Below, piece after piece: positions 18,638-28,993 of a stretch of 64,000 bases of DNA. Each line of letters opens with the position of its first letter. Positions within the stretch are counted from its first letter, which is position 1. Made by a program: the position numbers and the translations under genes. The DNA is from Balanoglossus misakiensis (taxonomy: Eukaryota > Hemichordata): NCBI GenBank assembly GCA_040954595.2, contig JBECUI020000027.1, positions 62,001 through 126,000 on the forward strand, given 5' to 3'. The notes under the pieces were generated by a model. That model had not been told where the DNA came from. It ran no database searches and saw only the letters and a list, made by a program, of their open reading frames with translations.

Positions 18638-19651
18638 ATGAAAAAAGTAGTTATTTTGCTTTGTATGATTTTCGTTTCCTTCGTTGCCTTTGCTGCCGGT
18701 AGTCAGGCAACTGGCCCCAAGCCTGAATCCGAATGGAAGATTGCCTTGGTACCCAAGGACAGTACCAATGCCTGGTTTGTCCGAATGGAAGTTGGTGTTA
18801 AGGAATTTGCTGCCGAGACAGGTTTAAATGTCTTTCAGAAGGGTCCAGCAAAAACTGATGCCGCTATGCAGGTTCAGGTGATTCAAGACCTCATTGCCCA
18901 GGGTGTGGATGCTCTTGCTGTGGTGCCCGTTGATCCTGCGGCCCTGGAACCCATTTTAGGAGAGGCTTTGGATAAAGGCATTGTTGTCGTTACCCATGAA
19001 GCATCCTTTCAAGAAAACACCATGTATGACATCGAAGCCTTTGTGAATGCTGATTATGGTGCTTTTATTATGGACAATCTGGCCAAGGCCATGGGGGGAA
19101 GTGGAATCTACACTACCATGGTTGGACATGTGACGAATGCTTCTCATAACGAATGGGCCGACGGTGGTGTGGCTCATCAAGAGATGACCTATCCCAATAT
19201 GAAACTTCTTGAAAGTGAACTACGGGTAGAATCGGAAGACAACATGGAAAGAGCGTACGAAAAGGCTAAGGAGCTGTTCAAAAAATACCCCGATCTAAAA
19301 GGGATTATGGGAACTTCCTCTAAAGATGCCCCTGGTATTTCCAGAGCTATCGAAGAGATGGGTCTTAAGGATAAGGTCTTTGTAGCTGGTACAGGTCTTG
19401 TTTCCGAATGCCGCCCCTTCCTGGAAAGCGGGACGCTCCAATATATCACCCTTTGGGATCCTAAAGATGCTGGCTATGCCATGGTCAGCTTGGCTGTCAA
19501 GATTCTAAGAGGTGAAACCATTGCCAACGGTCTGGATTTGGGAGTTCAGGGTTACAATAACATGAACTTTGCTCCCGGTTCTGATAAGGTTCTCGTGGGG
19601 GCCGGATGGATTGTGATGACCAAAGACAATATGGATCAATACAATTTCTAA
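18638..19651 (+). CDS. Sugar-binding protein of ABC importer (RhaS/LsrB-like)
   Basis: Type I periplasmic binding protein, 337 residues, with signal peptide MKKVVILLCMIFVSFVAFAA. The body (KIALVPKDSTNAWFVRMEVG, VDALAVVPVDPAALEPIL, GWIVMTKDNMDQYNF) is closest in style to the rhamnose and autoinducer-2 binding proteins, which work with two separate permeases as here. The open frame extends 18 codons upstream, but the ATG at 18638 has an AGAGG ribosome site and starts the signal peptide. It heads a five-gene operon. A dead duplicate lies 2.8 kb upstream. The ligand is not certain. Confidence 0.9.
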   Translation: MKKVVILLCMIFVSFVAFAAGSQATGPKPESEWKIALVPKDSTNAWFVRMEVGVKEFAAETGLNVFQKGPAKTDAAMQVQVIQDLIAQGVDALAVVPVDPAALEPILGEALDKGIVVVTHEASFQENTMYDIEAFVNADYGAFIMDNLAKAMGGSGIYTTMVGHVTNASHNEWADGGVAHQEMTYPNMKLLESELRVESEDNMERAYEKAKELFKKYPDLKGIMGTSSKDAPGISRAIEEMGLKDKVFVAGTGLVSECRPFLESGTLQYITLWDPKDAGYAMVSLAVKILRGETIANGLDLGVQGYNNMNFAPGSDKVLVGAGWIVMTKDNMDQYNF

Positions 19652-19719
19652 TGAAATTGTCTAAAAACTAAAGGTTTCCGCTTCCGTATTCGATGCAAAA
19701 TTTTTGATAAGGTTTTGGT

Positions 19720-21213
19720 ATGTCTGACATTATTCTGCAAGCACAGGCTGTTAAGAAAAGCTTTGGGGGGGTAAAAGCCCTCAAAGGTGTGGACCTTCTC
19801 ATAAGGAGGGGAGAAATACACTGCCTGGCCGGAGAAAATGGAAGCGGGAAATCCACACTTATAAAAATAATATCTGGATTTTATACTGCTGACGCTGGAA
19901 GTTTTGTTTTTGATAATCTAACTTACCACAAAATATCCACGGCCGAGGCAATACATAAAGGGATTCAAGTAATTTACCAGGATTTTTCTCTGTTTCCGAA
20001 CCTGACGGTTACAGAGAATCTTGCCTTCAACATGGAGCTGATGAATCGCCGTAAGCTTGTCAACAGAAAGCGTATGCGAAATATTGCCGATACAGCGATT
20101 TCCCGTATCGGATTTACCATAGATCCGAACGAAAGATTAGAAAATTTAGGTGTAGCGGATAGGCAGCTCATAGCCATAGGCCGGGCCCTTCTCTACGATG
20201 CCAAGATGATCATCATGGATGAACCCACCACGGCTCTTACCAGAAAAGAAGTCAGGCATCTTTTTAGAATTATTAAAAACCTGCAAAGTCAGGGTATCTC
20301 CATACTTTTTATTTCCCATAAACTCGATGAAGTTTTTGAAATCTCTGAAAGATACACCATCCTCCGGAATGGTGAAAATGTAACTTCGGGGGATACCAGC
20401 GAGCTCAATACAAAGAAATTTTCTTATTACATGACCGGTCGGGATTTCCCTGAAGAAAATTTTCTCCCCTCTGTTTTAAGTGAAAAGCCTTTCCTTACCG
20501 TCAAAAATCTATCCAGGGAGGGGGCCTTTGATAAGGTAGATTTCTCCCTTCATCTTGGAGAAATTCTGGGAATTACCGGGCTTCTTGGTTCTGGACGTAC
20601 CGATCTGGTGGAATCTCTTTTCGGCCTTGTCGAAGCCGAAAAGGGAAACGTGACGCTGAACGGAAAAAAAATTCGTATTAAAAATGTTAAGAATGCCATG
20701 AATAATGGCATCGGTTATGTGGCTGAAGATCGACTCACAAAGGGACTTTTTCTTCCTCAGTCCATCAAGTTGAATATGATTGTTTCCCGGTTGGAAGATG
20801 TTTCTTCTAAGTCAGGTTTTTTAAAGATGGAAAAGATTAAACAAGAGGTGGACGATTGGATAGAGAAGCTTGCTGTGGCGATTTCTGACCCGGAGCAAGC
20901 TGTACAAACTCTCTCTGGAGGAAATCAACAAAAAGTACTGCTTTCTCGCTGGTTGGCTAAGAATTTTAAATTACTCATCCTCAACGGCCCCACTGTGGGA
21001 GTGGACATAGGTTCCAAATACGACATTCATAAACTTCTTAAGGAATTAGCCCAGAAAGGACTTGCCATCATTGTTATTTCCGACGATCTTCCTGAAGTCC
21101 TTTCCCTATGTAGCCGAGTACTCATCATGAGAAATGGTAGAATTGCTAAGGAGTTCATCCCCCACACAAGCAATGAAGAAGAATTAGACGAACTTATTGC
21201 CGGATCGGCTTAG
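19720..21213 (+). CDS. Sugar ABC transporter, duplicated ATP-binding protein (RhaT/LsrA-like)
   Basis: Two fused nucleotide-binding domains, 497 residues. Domain 1 is complete: Walker A GENGSGKST, signature-type loop NLGVADRQLIAIGRAL and Walker B MIIMDEPTTAL. Domain 2 is unusual: Walker A is GLLGSGRTD, the signature TLSGGNQQKVLLSRW is intact, but Walker B reads LLILNGPTVGVDIG, with Asn-Gly in place of Asp-Glu. Domain 2 therefore probably cannot hydrolyse ATP, leaving one active site. From memory, this variant recurs in some relatives. AAGG precedes the ATG. It lies between the binding protein and two permeases. Confidence 0.9.
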   Translation: MSDIILQAQAVKKSFGGVKALKGVDLLIRRGEIHCLAGENGSGKSTLIKIISGFYTADAGSFVFDNLTYHKISTAEAIHKGIQVIYQDFSLFPNLTVTENLAFNMELMNRRKLVNRKRMRNIADTAISRIGFTIDPNERLENLGVADRQLIAIGRALLYDAKMIIMDEPTTALTRKEVRHLFRIIKNLQSQGISILFISHKLDEVFEISERYTILRNGENVTSGDTSELNTKKFSYYMTGRDFPEENFLPSVLSEKPFLTVKNLSREGAFDKVDFSLHLGEILGITGLLGSGRTDLVESLFGLVEAEKGNVTLNGKKIRIKNVKNAMNNGIGYVAEDRLTKGLFLPQSIKLNMIVSRLEDVSSKSGFLKMEKIKQEVDDWIEKLAVAISDPEQAVQTLSGGNQQKVLLSRWLAKNFKLLILNGPTVGVDIGSKYDIHKLLKELAQKGLAIIVISDDLPEVLSLCSRVLIMRNGRIAKEFIPHTSNEEELDELIAGSA

Positions 21214-21229
21214 GAGAAACACAAAGGTA

Positions 21230-22264
21230 GTGAATGTAAAGCATTTAGCAAAAAGAACTGAATTCTATATTTTTATTTCTATTGTTCTTCTAAGCCTACT
21301 TATCCAACTAAGGAGTGGTCAGTTTCTTACAGGGAACAATCTTGTGGACCTGACTCGCTCCTTTATCGTCCCAGGAATTTTTGCCATCGGGGCAATGATA
21401 GTCATTATCTCCGGGGGGATTGATGTTTCCTTTCCGGCTGTGGCTTCTCTTTCCATGTACCTGACAAACCGTATTCTTCTTCAAGCCGATTATTCGGGGC
21501 CTGTTATCCTGGCCTACCTTATGGGAGCAGGCTTCGGTATGATAATGGGGCTCTTGAATGGGGTTCTTATTGCCTATTTTCGATTTTCTACCTTAGTGGT
21601 AACTTTGGGCACTTCCAGTTTGTTTATTGGAATCATGCAAGGGGTGATGGGTGCCCATGAACTTCCGGTGTCTCCATCTATGTTTGCTCATGGGACCTCG
21701 AAACTCTTCTCCGTATACAACACCAAGTTGGGGTTGAATTCCGATATGCCCACTCAAATACTTATTCTTACAACCCTTCTGCTTCTCTCGTTCTTTCTTC
21801 TTCGTTTTACCTTCCTCGGACGAGGTATTTATGCTATAGGAGGAGATGAAGTTTCTGCCAAACGAGCTGGGTTCCCTGTGTTTTGGATTAAGGTGTTCCT
21901 CTACACTTATGGAGGACTTATCGCCGGAATAGCGGGAATTGCCAGAGCCAGTATGATGCGCAATGCCCATCCTACTAATCTTCTGGGAATTGAACTGGTA
22001 GTTATTGCTGCTGTCGTTCTGGGAGGCACACGGGTAATGGGAGGTTTCGGTACCCTAACAGGGACCATGCTGGGGATGGCTCTGATGATCATTATGTCAA
22101 ATAGCCTTATTCTGATTGGTATTCCCACTTATTGGCAGAGGGTTTTTACTGGTGCCGTGATTCTTATCGGCACAGGAATTTCTGCATATCAAGTAACTCG
22201 ATCCCGAAAGAGTAGGTGGAAAAAAGTCAAAAAAGAAAAAACTTCAGTAGAAAAAGCTCTATGA
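21230..22264 (+). CDS. Sugar ABC transporter permease 1
   Basis: Integral membrane permease of the BPD_transp_2 family with about nine hydrophobic segments and the signature blocks IIISGGIDVSFPAV and AIGGDEVSAKRAGFPV. The frame is open from a TTG at 21197, overlapping the ATPase gene, but that TTG has no ribosome site. GTG at 21230 follows AGGAG (13 bases) and AAAGG and gives a normal length of 344 residues. It probably forms a heterodimer with the next gene product. Confidence 0.88.
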   Translation: MNVKHLAKRTEFYIFISIVLLSLLIQLRSGQFLTGNNLVDLTRSFIVPGIFAIGAMIVIISGGIDVSFPAVASLSMYLTNRILLQADYSGPVILAYLMGAGFGMIMGLLNGVLIAYFRFSTLVVTLGTSSLFIGIMQGVMGAHELPVSPSMFAHGTSKLFSVYNTKLGLNSDMPTQILILTTLLLLSFFLLRFTFLGRGIYAIGGDEVSAKRAGFPVFWIKVFLYTYGGLIAGIAGIARASMMRNAHPTNLLGIELVVIAAVVLGGTRVMGGFGTLTGTMLGMALMIIMSNSLILIGIPTYWQRVFTGAVILIGTGISAYQVTRSRKSRWKKVKKEKTSVEKAL

Positions 22265-23280
22265 CAAGACAACGATTGGAACGATTTGCACAGAATGATC
22301 CTCATTTATTCCGTCTATTTATCATGCTCATTGCTGTTTTTTTGTTGATGAGTGCTATGAAACCTCAGATTTTCCTACGGCCAGGTAATCTGATATCCAT
22401 GGCAAAGCAGTTTCCCGAATACGGAATCATGGCCATCGGTATAAGTTTAGCTATGATTACAGGAGGGATTGACCTGGCTGTGGTAGGCATTGCCAATCTT
22501 ACAGCCATTGTTACAGCTAAGTTTCTTATTAGTAGCATACCCAAAGGTGCCCCGGACGGTTACATCCTCTTAATGATTGTTCTTGGCCTTTGCCTTGCAT
22601 CAGTGATAGGAGTATTGGCTGGAGCCTTAAATGGGTATCTCATTTCCTTTTTGAAGATTCCCCCTATTTTGACAACTTTGGGAACCCAACAGCTTTTTAC
22701 AGGGTTTGCCATTGTCCTTACAAAGGGACGTCCCATCAGCGGACTACCCATTCTTTACTCACGGATAGGAAATAAAGAACTTCTAGGATTTTTACCTACT
22801 CCCTTCCTTCTTTATGTTCTTGTATCTTTGGCCATCGGCATCATGCTTGCACGTACTCGCTTCGGAAAATCTGTGTATCTGGTGGGAACTAATCCCAAAG
22901 CGGCCCGATATTCTGGACTGAACGTGAGAGCCACTCTTATAAAAACTTATATTATCTCAGGGTTCCTGGCTTCAATCTCGGGATTGATTATGATGGCCCG
23001 GGTGAATTCGGCCAAGGCCGACTACGGAGCAACGTATACCTTACAATGCGTGCTTGTCGCCGTACTTGGGGGTGTCAAACCTGAGGGAGGTTTTGGTACA
23101 ATACGAGGGGTAACGATGGCTGTACTCATTCTTCAGATGCTTTCCTCTGGTCTGAATATGTTTGAAAATATAAGCAATTTCTATAGGGATGTCATTTGGG
23201 GAGGAGTACTGATCTTGGTTCTCATTCTTAATTACACAGTTCCAAAACTGAAGAGTAAAAGAGTATTAAAAGAAATTTAA
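22261..23280 (+). CDS. Sugar ABC transporter permease 2
   Basis: Second BPD_transp_2 permease (339 residues) with ITGGIDLAVVGIANLTAI and LVGTNPKAARYSGLNV as family blocks. The ATG at 22261 overlaps the previous stop codon (ATGA), so the two permeases are translationally coupled; an upstream GTG at 22216 is less likely. Paired with permease 1 it makes a heterodimeric channel as in RhaPQ or LsrCD systems. Confidence 0.9.
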   Translation: MTRQRLERFAQNDPHLFRLFIMLIAVFLLMSAMKPQIFLRPGNLISMAKQFPEYGIMAIGISLAMITGGIDLAVVGIANLTAIVTAKFLISSIPKGAPDGYILLMIVLGLCLASVIGVLAGALNGYLISFLKIPPILTTLGTQQLFTGFAIVLTKGRPISGLPILYSRIGNKELLGFLPTPFLLYVLVSLAIGIMLARTRFGKSVYLVGTNPKAARYSGLNVRATLIKTYIISGFLASISGLIMMARVNSAKADYGATYTLQCVLVAVLGGVKPEGGFGTIRGVTMAVLILQMLSSGLNMFENISNFYRDVIWGGVLILVLILNYTVPKLKSKRVLKEI

Positions 23281-23320
23281 GGAGAAATTGATTTCAGAAA
23301 GGAATAAAGGAGAAAACAAT

Positions 23321-24295
23321 ATGATTAAATACTCGGTAATTTTAGGCAACCTTGGCAATACTCGCGATAGGTTCCTCTCCTCAGGTTACAAAGAAACATC
23401 TCCCTTGACCACTATGATAAAGGAAGCCTCTGAGATCGATGGAATCCAGGGGGTGGAACTTGTGGAGACCTGGGATATTACTCTTAATACCGTAGATATT
23501 GTGAAAGAACTGCTTGAAAAGCATAAACTTCAATGTGTTTCCATCATACCTGACCATTTCAGCCAGAAAAAATGGGGGCAGGGGACCATTTCCAGCAAGA
23601 AGAAATATATCCGGGATGCTGCTCTTGACTACACCCTGGAATGTGTCGAGATAGCTCGGAAAATCAATTGTCCTACTCTGAATATCTGGCCCGGACAAGA
23701 TGGGTATGACTACTTTCTTCAATCAGACTTTAGTTCGGAGAGAAACTGGTTGAGTGAAAATTTGAAAAAGGTGGCCGAATCTGCCCCGGATATTCGCTTT
23801 GCCTTGGAATACAAGCCAAAGGAACCCAGGAACTTCTCCTTTTTAGCCAGGGCCGCCGACACCCTTTTGGTAGTAAACGAGATTGCATTAGATAATGTCG
23901 GTGTCACTATAGATACGGGGCATGCCTTAGTAGCGGGTGAAAATGTGGCTGAAGCAGCTGTAATCCTTCAGAAACATGGTGAAAAGCTTTTTCACCTGCA
24001 CTTTAACGACAATCATTCCTCCTGGGATGATGATATGATCGTAGGAAGCGTACATTTTCCTCTCTATGTAGAACTTCTTTATTGGTTAAAACGGACTGGT
24101 TATCAGGGCTGGTACTCCATGGATCAATATCCTTATCGGGAAAATGGAAAAGGAGCTATTGAAGCAAGTGTCCGTTATTTGCAAATGATAGACAGAATCC
24201 TTGATGAAAAAGCTATGCAAACACTGCAGGAAATCATTCGAGAAGGCAACGCTGTTACAACACAAAACTGGTTAAGAGAAACCTTTTTCCGATAA
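23321..24295 (+). CDS. Sugar isomerase/epimerase-like TIM-barrel protein
   Basis: Member of the xylose-isomerase-like TIM barrel (AP endonuclease family 2) group, 324 residues, cytoplasmic. Metal-ligand segments are present: Glu in FALEYKPKEPR, Asp and His in GVTIDTGHALVAGEN, and His and Asp in LFHLHFNDNHSSWDDD. Such proteins isomerise or epimerise ketoses, including rhamnose-type sugars. A strong AAAGGAG precedes the ATG at 23321. It is the last gene of the importer operon, so its substrate is probably the imported sugar. Confidence 0.88.
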   Translation: MIKYSVILGNLGNTRDRFLSSGYKETSPLTTMIKEASEIDGIQGVELVETWDITLNTVDIVKELLEKHKLQCVSIIPDHFSQKKWGQGTISSKKKYIRDAALDYTLECVEIARKINCPTLNIWPGQDGYDYFLQSDFSSERNWLSENLKKVAESAPDIRFALEYKPKEPRNFSFLARAADTLLVVNEIALDNVGVTIDTGHALVAGENVAEAAVILQKHGEKLFHLHFNDNHSSWDDDMIVGSVHFPLYVELLYWLKRTGYQGWYSMDQYPYRENGKGAIEASVRYLQMIDRILDEKAMQTLQEIIREGNAVTTQNWLRETFFR

Positions 24296-24401
24296 AGTCA
24301 GTCATCCTGAAATAGTTGCTTACCCTTTTAACATTCCCACAACTTCTTAGAGAAAATTTGAGGGTAGTGAGAATCGTATTTCAGAACTCCATAGTCTTCT
24401 G

Positions 24402-24424
24402 GGTAGTGTTTAAAAATTGCGCAG
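24402..24424 (+). repeat. Left terminal inverted repeat of the IS256-family element
   Basis: GGTAGTGTTTAAAAATTGCG and the following three bases pair with the right end at 29446-29469 apart from a few mismatches and one length difference. The same terminus reappears at the start of every unit (25000, 25652, 26411, 27008, 27605, 28201, 28958). Confidence 0.8.
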
Positions 24425-27400
24425 ATTCTAAAAAGGCAAAAAATGTCCTCCAAAGTTGAAATGGAATCGAATGCAAAACCATGCACACGGAGGACAAAAT
24501 GAGGTCAGAAAAAGACCCCTCGGGAAAGAGCATACAGATTGATGAAGGTCTCCTACAGAGCAGCCAAATGCTTAAAGAAACCGTAGGAGGAAACCTTGAA
24601 TGCCATGCTCAATGCGGAGGCAGATCCTTTACTTCAGGCTGAAAAATACGAACCTACGGATGCACAAAAAGTTACTCGTGCCGGACATTACACCAGGAAG
24701 TTGGAGATCACTGCTTTCAAGAGTAGGGACAGGTCGCGACCTGTCCCTACTTCGGCTTCCATTTGAAACAACAATTATTGAGCGTTATAAACGCCGGGAA
24801 ACATCCGTTGAAGAAGCCTTGGCCCTTTGGGGAAGCAAGGTAAAGCCCTGGGACAATGAGCAATTTGAACCAGGATCTCTTAGTAGGGACAGGTCGCGAC
24901 CTGTCCCTACTTCGGCAGCGACATAGTTGGATACGGAAAGGCTGTATTCGTTTTCTGCAATTTCCTTATTGTATACTAGTTTTGCGAGGTGTTTAATTGG
25001 TAGTGTTTAAAAATTGCGCAGATTCTAAAAAGGCAAAAAATGTCCTCCAAAGTTGAAATGGAATCAAAAGCAAAACCATGCACACGGAGGACAAAATGAG
25101 GTCAGAAAAGACCCCACGGGAAAGAGCATACAGATTGATGAAGGTCTCCTACAGAGCAGCCAAATGCTTAAAGAAACCGTAGGAGGAAACCTTGAATGCC
25201 ATGCTCAATGCGGAGGCAGATCCTTTACTTCAGGCTGAAAAATACGAACCTACGGATGCACAAAAAGATACTCGTGCCGGACATTACACCAGGAAGTTGG
25301 AGATCACTGCTTTCAAGAGCAGGGACAGGTCGCGACCTGTCCCTACTTCGGCTTCCATTCGAAACAGCAATTATTGAGCGTTATAAACGCCGGGAAACAT
25401 CCGTTGAAGAAGCCTTAGTTGAAGTGTATTTAGCTGGTGTTTCAGTGCGCCGAGTTAAAAATATTACCGAGGCGCACTTGGGGGAAGCAAGGTAAAGCCC
25501 TGGGACAATGAGCAATGTGAACCAGGATCTCTTAGTAGGGACAGGTCGCGACCTGTCCCTACTTCGGCAGCGACATAGTTGGATACGGAAAGGCTGTATT
25601 CGTTTTCTGCAATTTCCTTATTGTATACTAGTTTTGCGAGGTGTTTAATTGGTAGTGTTTAAAGAATTGCGCAGATTCTAAAAAGGCAAAAAATGTCCTC
25701 CAAAGTTGAAATGGAATCGAATGCAAAACCATGCACACGGAGGACAAAATGAGGTCAGAAAAAGACCCCACGGGAAAGAGCATACAGATTGATGAAGGTC
25801 TCCTACAGAGCAGCCAAATGCTTAAAGAAACCGTAGGAGGAAACCTTGAATGCCATGCTCAATGCGGAGGCAGATCCTTTACTTCAGGCTGAAAAATACG
25901 AACCTACGGATGCACAAAAAGATACTCGTGCTGGACATTACACCAGGAAGTTGGAGATCACTGCTTTCAAGAGCAGGGACAGGTCGCGACCTGTCCCTAC
26001 TTCGGCTTCCATTTGAAACAGCAATTATTGAGCGTTATAAACGCCGGGAAACATCCGTTGAAGAAGCCTTGGCCCTTTGGGGAAGCAAGGTAAAGCCCTG
26101 GGACAATGAGCAATTTGAACCAGGATCTCTTAGTAGGGACAGGTCGCGACCTGTCCCTACTTCGGCTTCCATTCGAAACAGCAATTATTGAGCGTTATAA
26201 ACGCCGGGAAACATCCGTTGAAGAAGCCTTGGTCCTTTGGGGAAGGCAAGGTAAAGCCCTGGGACAATGAGCAATTTGAACCAGGATCTCTTAGTAGGGA
26301 CAGGTCGCGACCTGTCCCTACTTCGGCAGCGACATAGTTGGATACGGAAAGGCTGTATTCGTTTTCTGCAATTTCCTTATTGTATACTAGTTTTGCGAAG
26401 TGTTTAATTGGTAGTGTTTAAAAATTGCGCAGATTCTAAAAAGGCAAAAAATGTCCTCCAAAGTTGAGATGGAATCGAATGCAAAACCATTCACACGGAG
26501 GACAAAATGAGGTCAGAAAAAGACCCCTCGGGAAAGAGCATACAGATTGATGAAGGTCTCCTACAGAGCAGCCAAATGCTTAAAGAAACCGTAGGAGGAA
26601 ACCTTGAATGCCATGCTCAATGCGGAGGCAGATCCTTTACTTCAGGCTGAAAAATACGAACCTACGGATGCACAAAAAGTTACTCGTGCCGGACATTACA
26701 CCAGGAAGTTGGATATCACTGCTTTCAAGAGTAGGGACAGGTCGCGACCTGTCCCTACTTCGGCTTCCATTCGAAACAGCAATTATTGAGCGTTATAAAC
26801 GCCGGGAAACATCCGTTGAAGAAGCCTTGGCCCTTTGGGGAAGCAAGGTAAAGCCCTGGGACAATGAGCAATGTGAACCAGGATCTCTTAGTAGGGACAG
26901 GTCGCGACCTGTCCCTACTTCGGCAGCGACATAGTTGGATACGGAAAGGCTGTATTCGTTTTCTGCAATTTCCTTATTGTATACTAGTTTTGCGAGGTGT
27001 TTAATTGGTAGTGTTTAAAAATTGCGCAGATTCTAGAAAGGCAAAAAATGTCCTCCAAAGTTGAAATGGAATCGAATGCAAAACCATGCACACGGAGGAC
27101 AAAATGAGGTCAGAAAAAGACCCCACGGGAAAGAGCATACAGATTGATGAAGGTCTCCTACAGAGCAGCCAAATGCTTAAAGAAACCGTAGGAGGAAACC
27201 TTGAATGCCATGCTCAATGCGGAGGCAGATCCTTTACTTCAGGCTGAAAAATACGAACCTACGGATGCACAAAAAGATACTCGTGCTGGACATTACACCA
27301 GGAAGTTGGAGATCACTGCTTTCAAGAGCAGGGACAGGTCGCGACCTGTCCCTACTTCGGCTTCCATTTGAAACAGCAATTATTGAGCGTTATAAACGCC

Positions 27401-28957
27401 GGGAAACATCCGTTGAAGAAGCCTTGGCCCTTTGGGGAAGCAAGGTAAAGCCCTGGGACAATGAGCAATTTGAACCAGGATCTCTTAGTAGGGACAGGTC
27501 GCGACCTGTCCCTACTTCGGCAGCGACATAGTTGGATACGGAAAGGCTGTATTCGTTTTCTGCAATTTCCTTATTGTATACTAGTTTTGCGAGGTGTTTA
27601 ATTGGTAGTGTTTAAAAATTGCGCAGATTCTAAAAAGGCAAAAAATGTCCTCCAAAGTTGAAATGGAATCAAAAGCAAAACCATGCACACGGAGGACAAA
27701 ATGAGGTCAGAAAAGACCCCACGGGAAAGAGCATACAGATTGATGAAGGTCTCCTACAGAGCAGCCAAATGCTTAAAGAAACCGTAGGAGGAAACCTTGA
27801 ATGCCATGCTCAATGCGGAGGCAGATCCTTTACTTCAGGCTGAAAAATACGAACCTACGGATGCACAAAAAGATACTCGTGCTGGACATTACACCAGGAA
27901 GTTGGAGATCACTGCTTTCAAGAGTAGGGACAGGTCGCGACCTGTCCCTACTTCGGCTTCCATTCGAAACAGCAATTATTGAGCGTTATAAACGCCGGGA
28001 AACATCCGTTGAAGAAGCCTTGGCCCTTTGGGGAAGCAAGGTAAAGCCCTGGGACAATGAGCAATTTGAACCAGGATCTCTTAGTAGGGACAGGTCGCGA
28101 CCTGTCCCTACTTCGGCAGCGACATAGTTGGATACGGAAAGGCTGTATTCGTTTTCTGCAATTTCCTTATTGTATACTAGTTTTGCGAGGTGTTTAATTG
28201 GTAGTGTTTAAAAATTGCGCAGATTCTAAAAAGGCAAAAAATGTCCTCCAAAGTTGAAATGGAATCAAAAGCAAAACCATGCACACGGAGGACAAAATGA
28301 GGTCAGAAAAAGACCCCACGGGAAAGAGCATACAGATTGATGAAGGTCTCCTACAGAGCAGCCAAATGCTTAAAGAAACCGTAGGAGGAAACCTTGAATG
28401 CCATGCTCAATGCGGAGGCAGATCCTTTACTTCAGGCTGAAAAATACGAACCTACGGATGCACAAAAAGTTACTCGTGCCGGACATTACACCAGGAAGTT
28501 GGATATCACTGCTTTCAAGAGTAGGGACAGGTCGCGACCTGTCCCTACTTCGGCTTCCATTTGAAACAACAATTATTGAGCGTTATAAACGCCGGGAAAC
28601 ATCCGTTGAAGAAGCCTTGGCCCTTTGGGGAAGCAAAATAAAGCCCTGGGACAATGAGCAATTTGAACCAGGATCTCTTAGTAGGGACAGGTCGCGACCT
28701 GTCCCTACTTCGGCTTCCATTTGAAACAACAATTATTGAGCGTTATAAACGCCGGGAAACATCCGTTGAAGAAGCCTTGGCCCTTTGGGGAAGGAAGGTA
28801 AAGCCCTGGGACAATGAGCAATGTGAACCAGGATCTCTTAGTAGGGACAGGTCGCGACCTGTCCCTACTTCGGCAGCGACATAGTTGGATACGGAAAGGC
28901 TGTATTCGTTTTCTGCAATTTCCTTATTGTATACTAGTTTTGCGAAGTGTTTAATTG
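24403..28957 (+). repeat. Tandem array of seven units, 596-759 bp, each a broken IS256 transposase 5' fragment
   Basis: Units begin at 24403, 25000, 25652, 26411, 27008, 27605 and 28201, with lengths 597, 652, 759, 597, 597, 596 and 757 bp. Each has the left terminus, an ATG reading MRSEKDPTGKSIQIDEGLLQ, a frameshift, then LNAMLNAEADPLLQAEKYEP in the next frame, a palindrome, LPFETAIIERYKRRETSVEE, a second palindrome and a unique 100-bp tail. Unit 2 keeps 55 bp (LVEVYLAGVSVRRVKNITEA) that all others lack; units 3 and 7 carry an extra internal duplication of about 160 bp with a third palindrome. Units are nearly identical, so the amplification is recent or is homogenised. Confidence 0.92.
24723..28867. 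repeat. Sixteen copies of a 24-28 bp perfect palindrome inside the array
   Basis: The dyad with half-site GTAGGGACAGGTCG recurs two or three times per unit (for example 24723-24750, 24883-24910, 25535-25562, 26133-26160, 26294-26321). In units 2, 3 and 5 the first copy is trimmed to 24 bp because a G-to-C change breaks the outer pairs. It interrupts the transposase at two fixed points, after KLEITAFK and after the EPGSLS segment. It resembles a REP or small palindromic mobile repeat. Confidence 0.9.
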
Positions 28958-28993
28958 GTAGTGTTTAAAAATTGCGCAGATTCTAAAAAGGCA

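Noticed and set aside
24600-28884. Repeated frames beginning MPCSMRRQILYFRLKNTNLR in the array
   Set aside because: They are out-of-frame shadows of the transposase segment that reads LNAMLNAEADPLLQAEKYEP in the true frame.
24403-28957. CRISPR-like array
   Set aside because: Units are 600-760 bp and identical throughout, with no short repeat plus unique spacer pattern; the content is transposase coding sequence.
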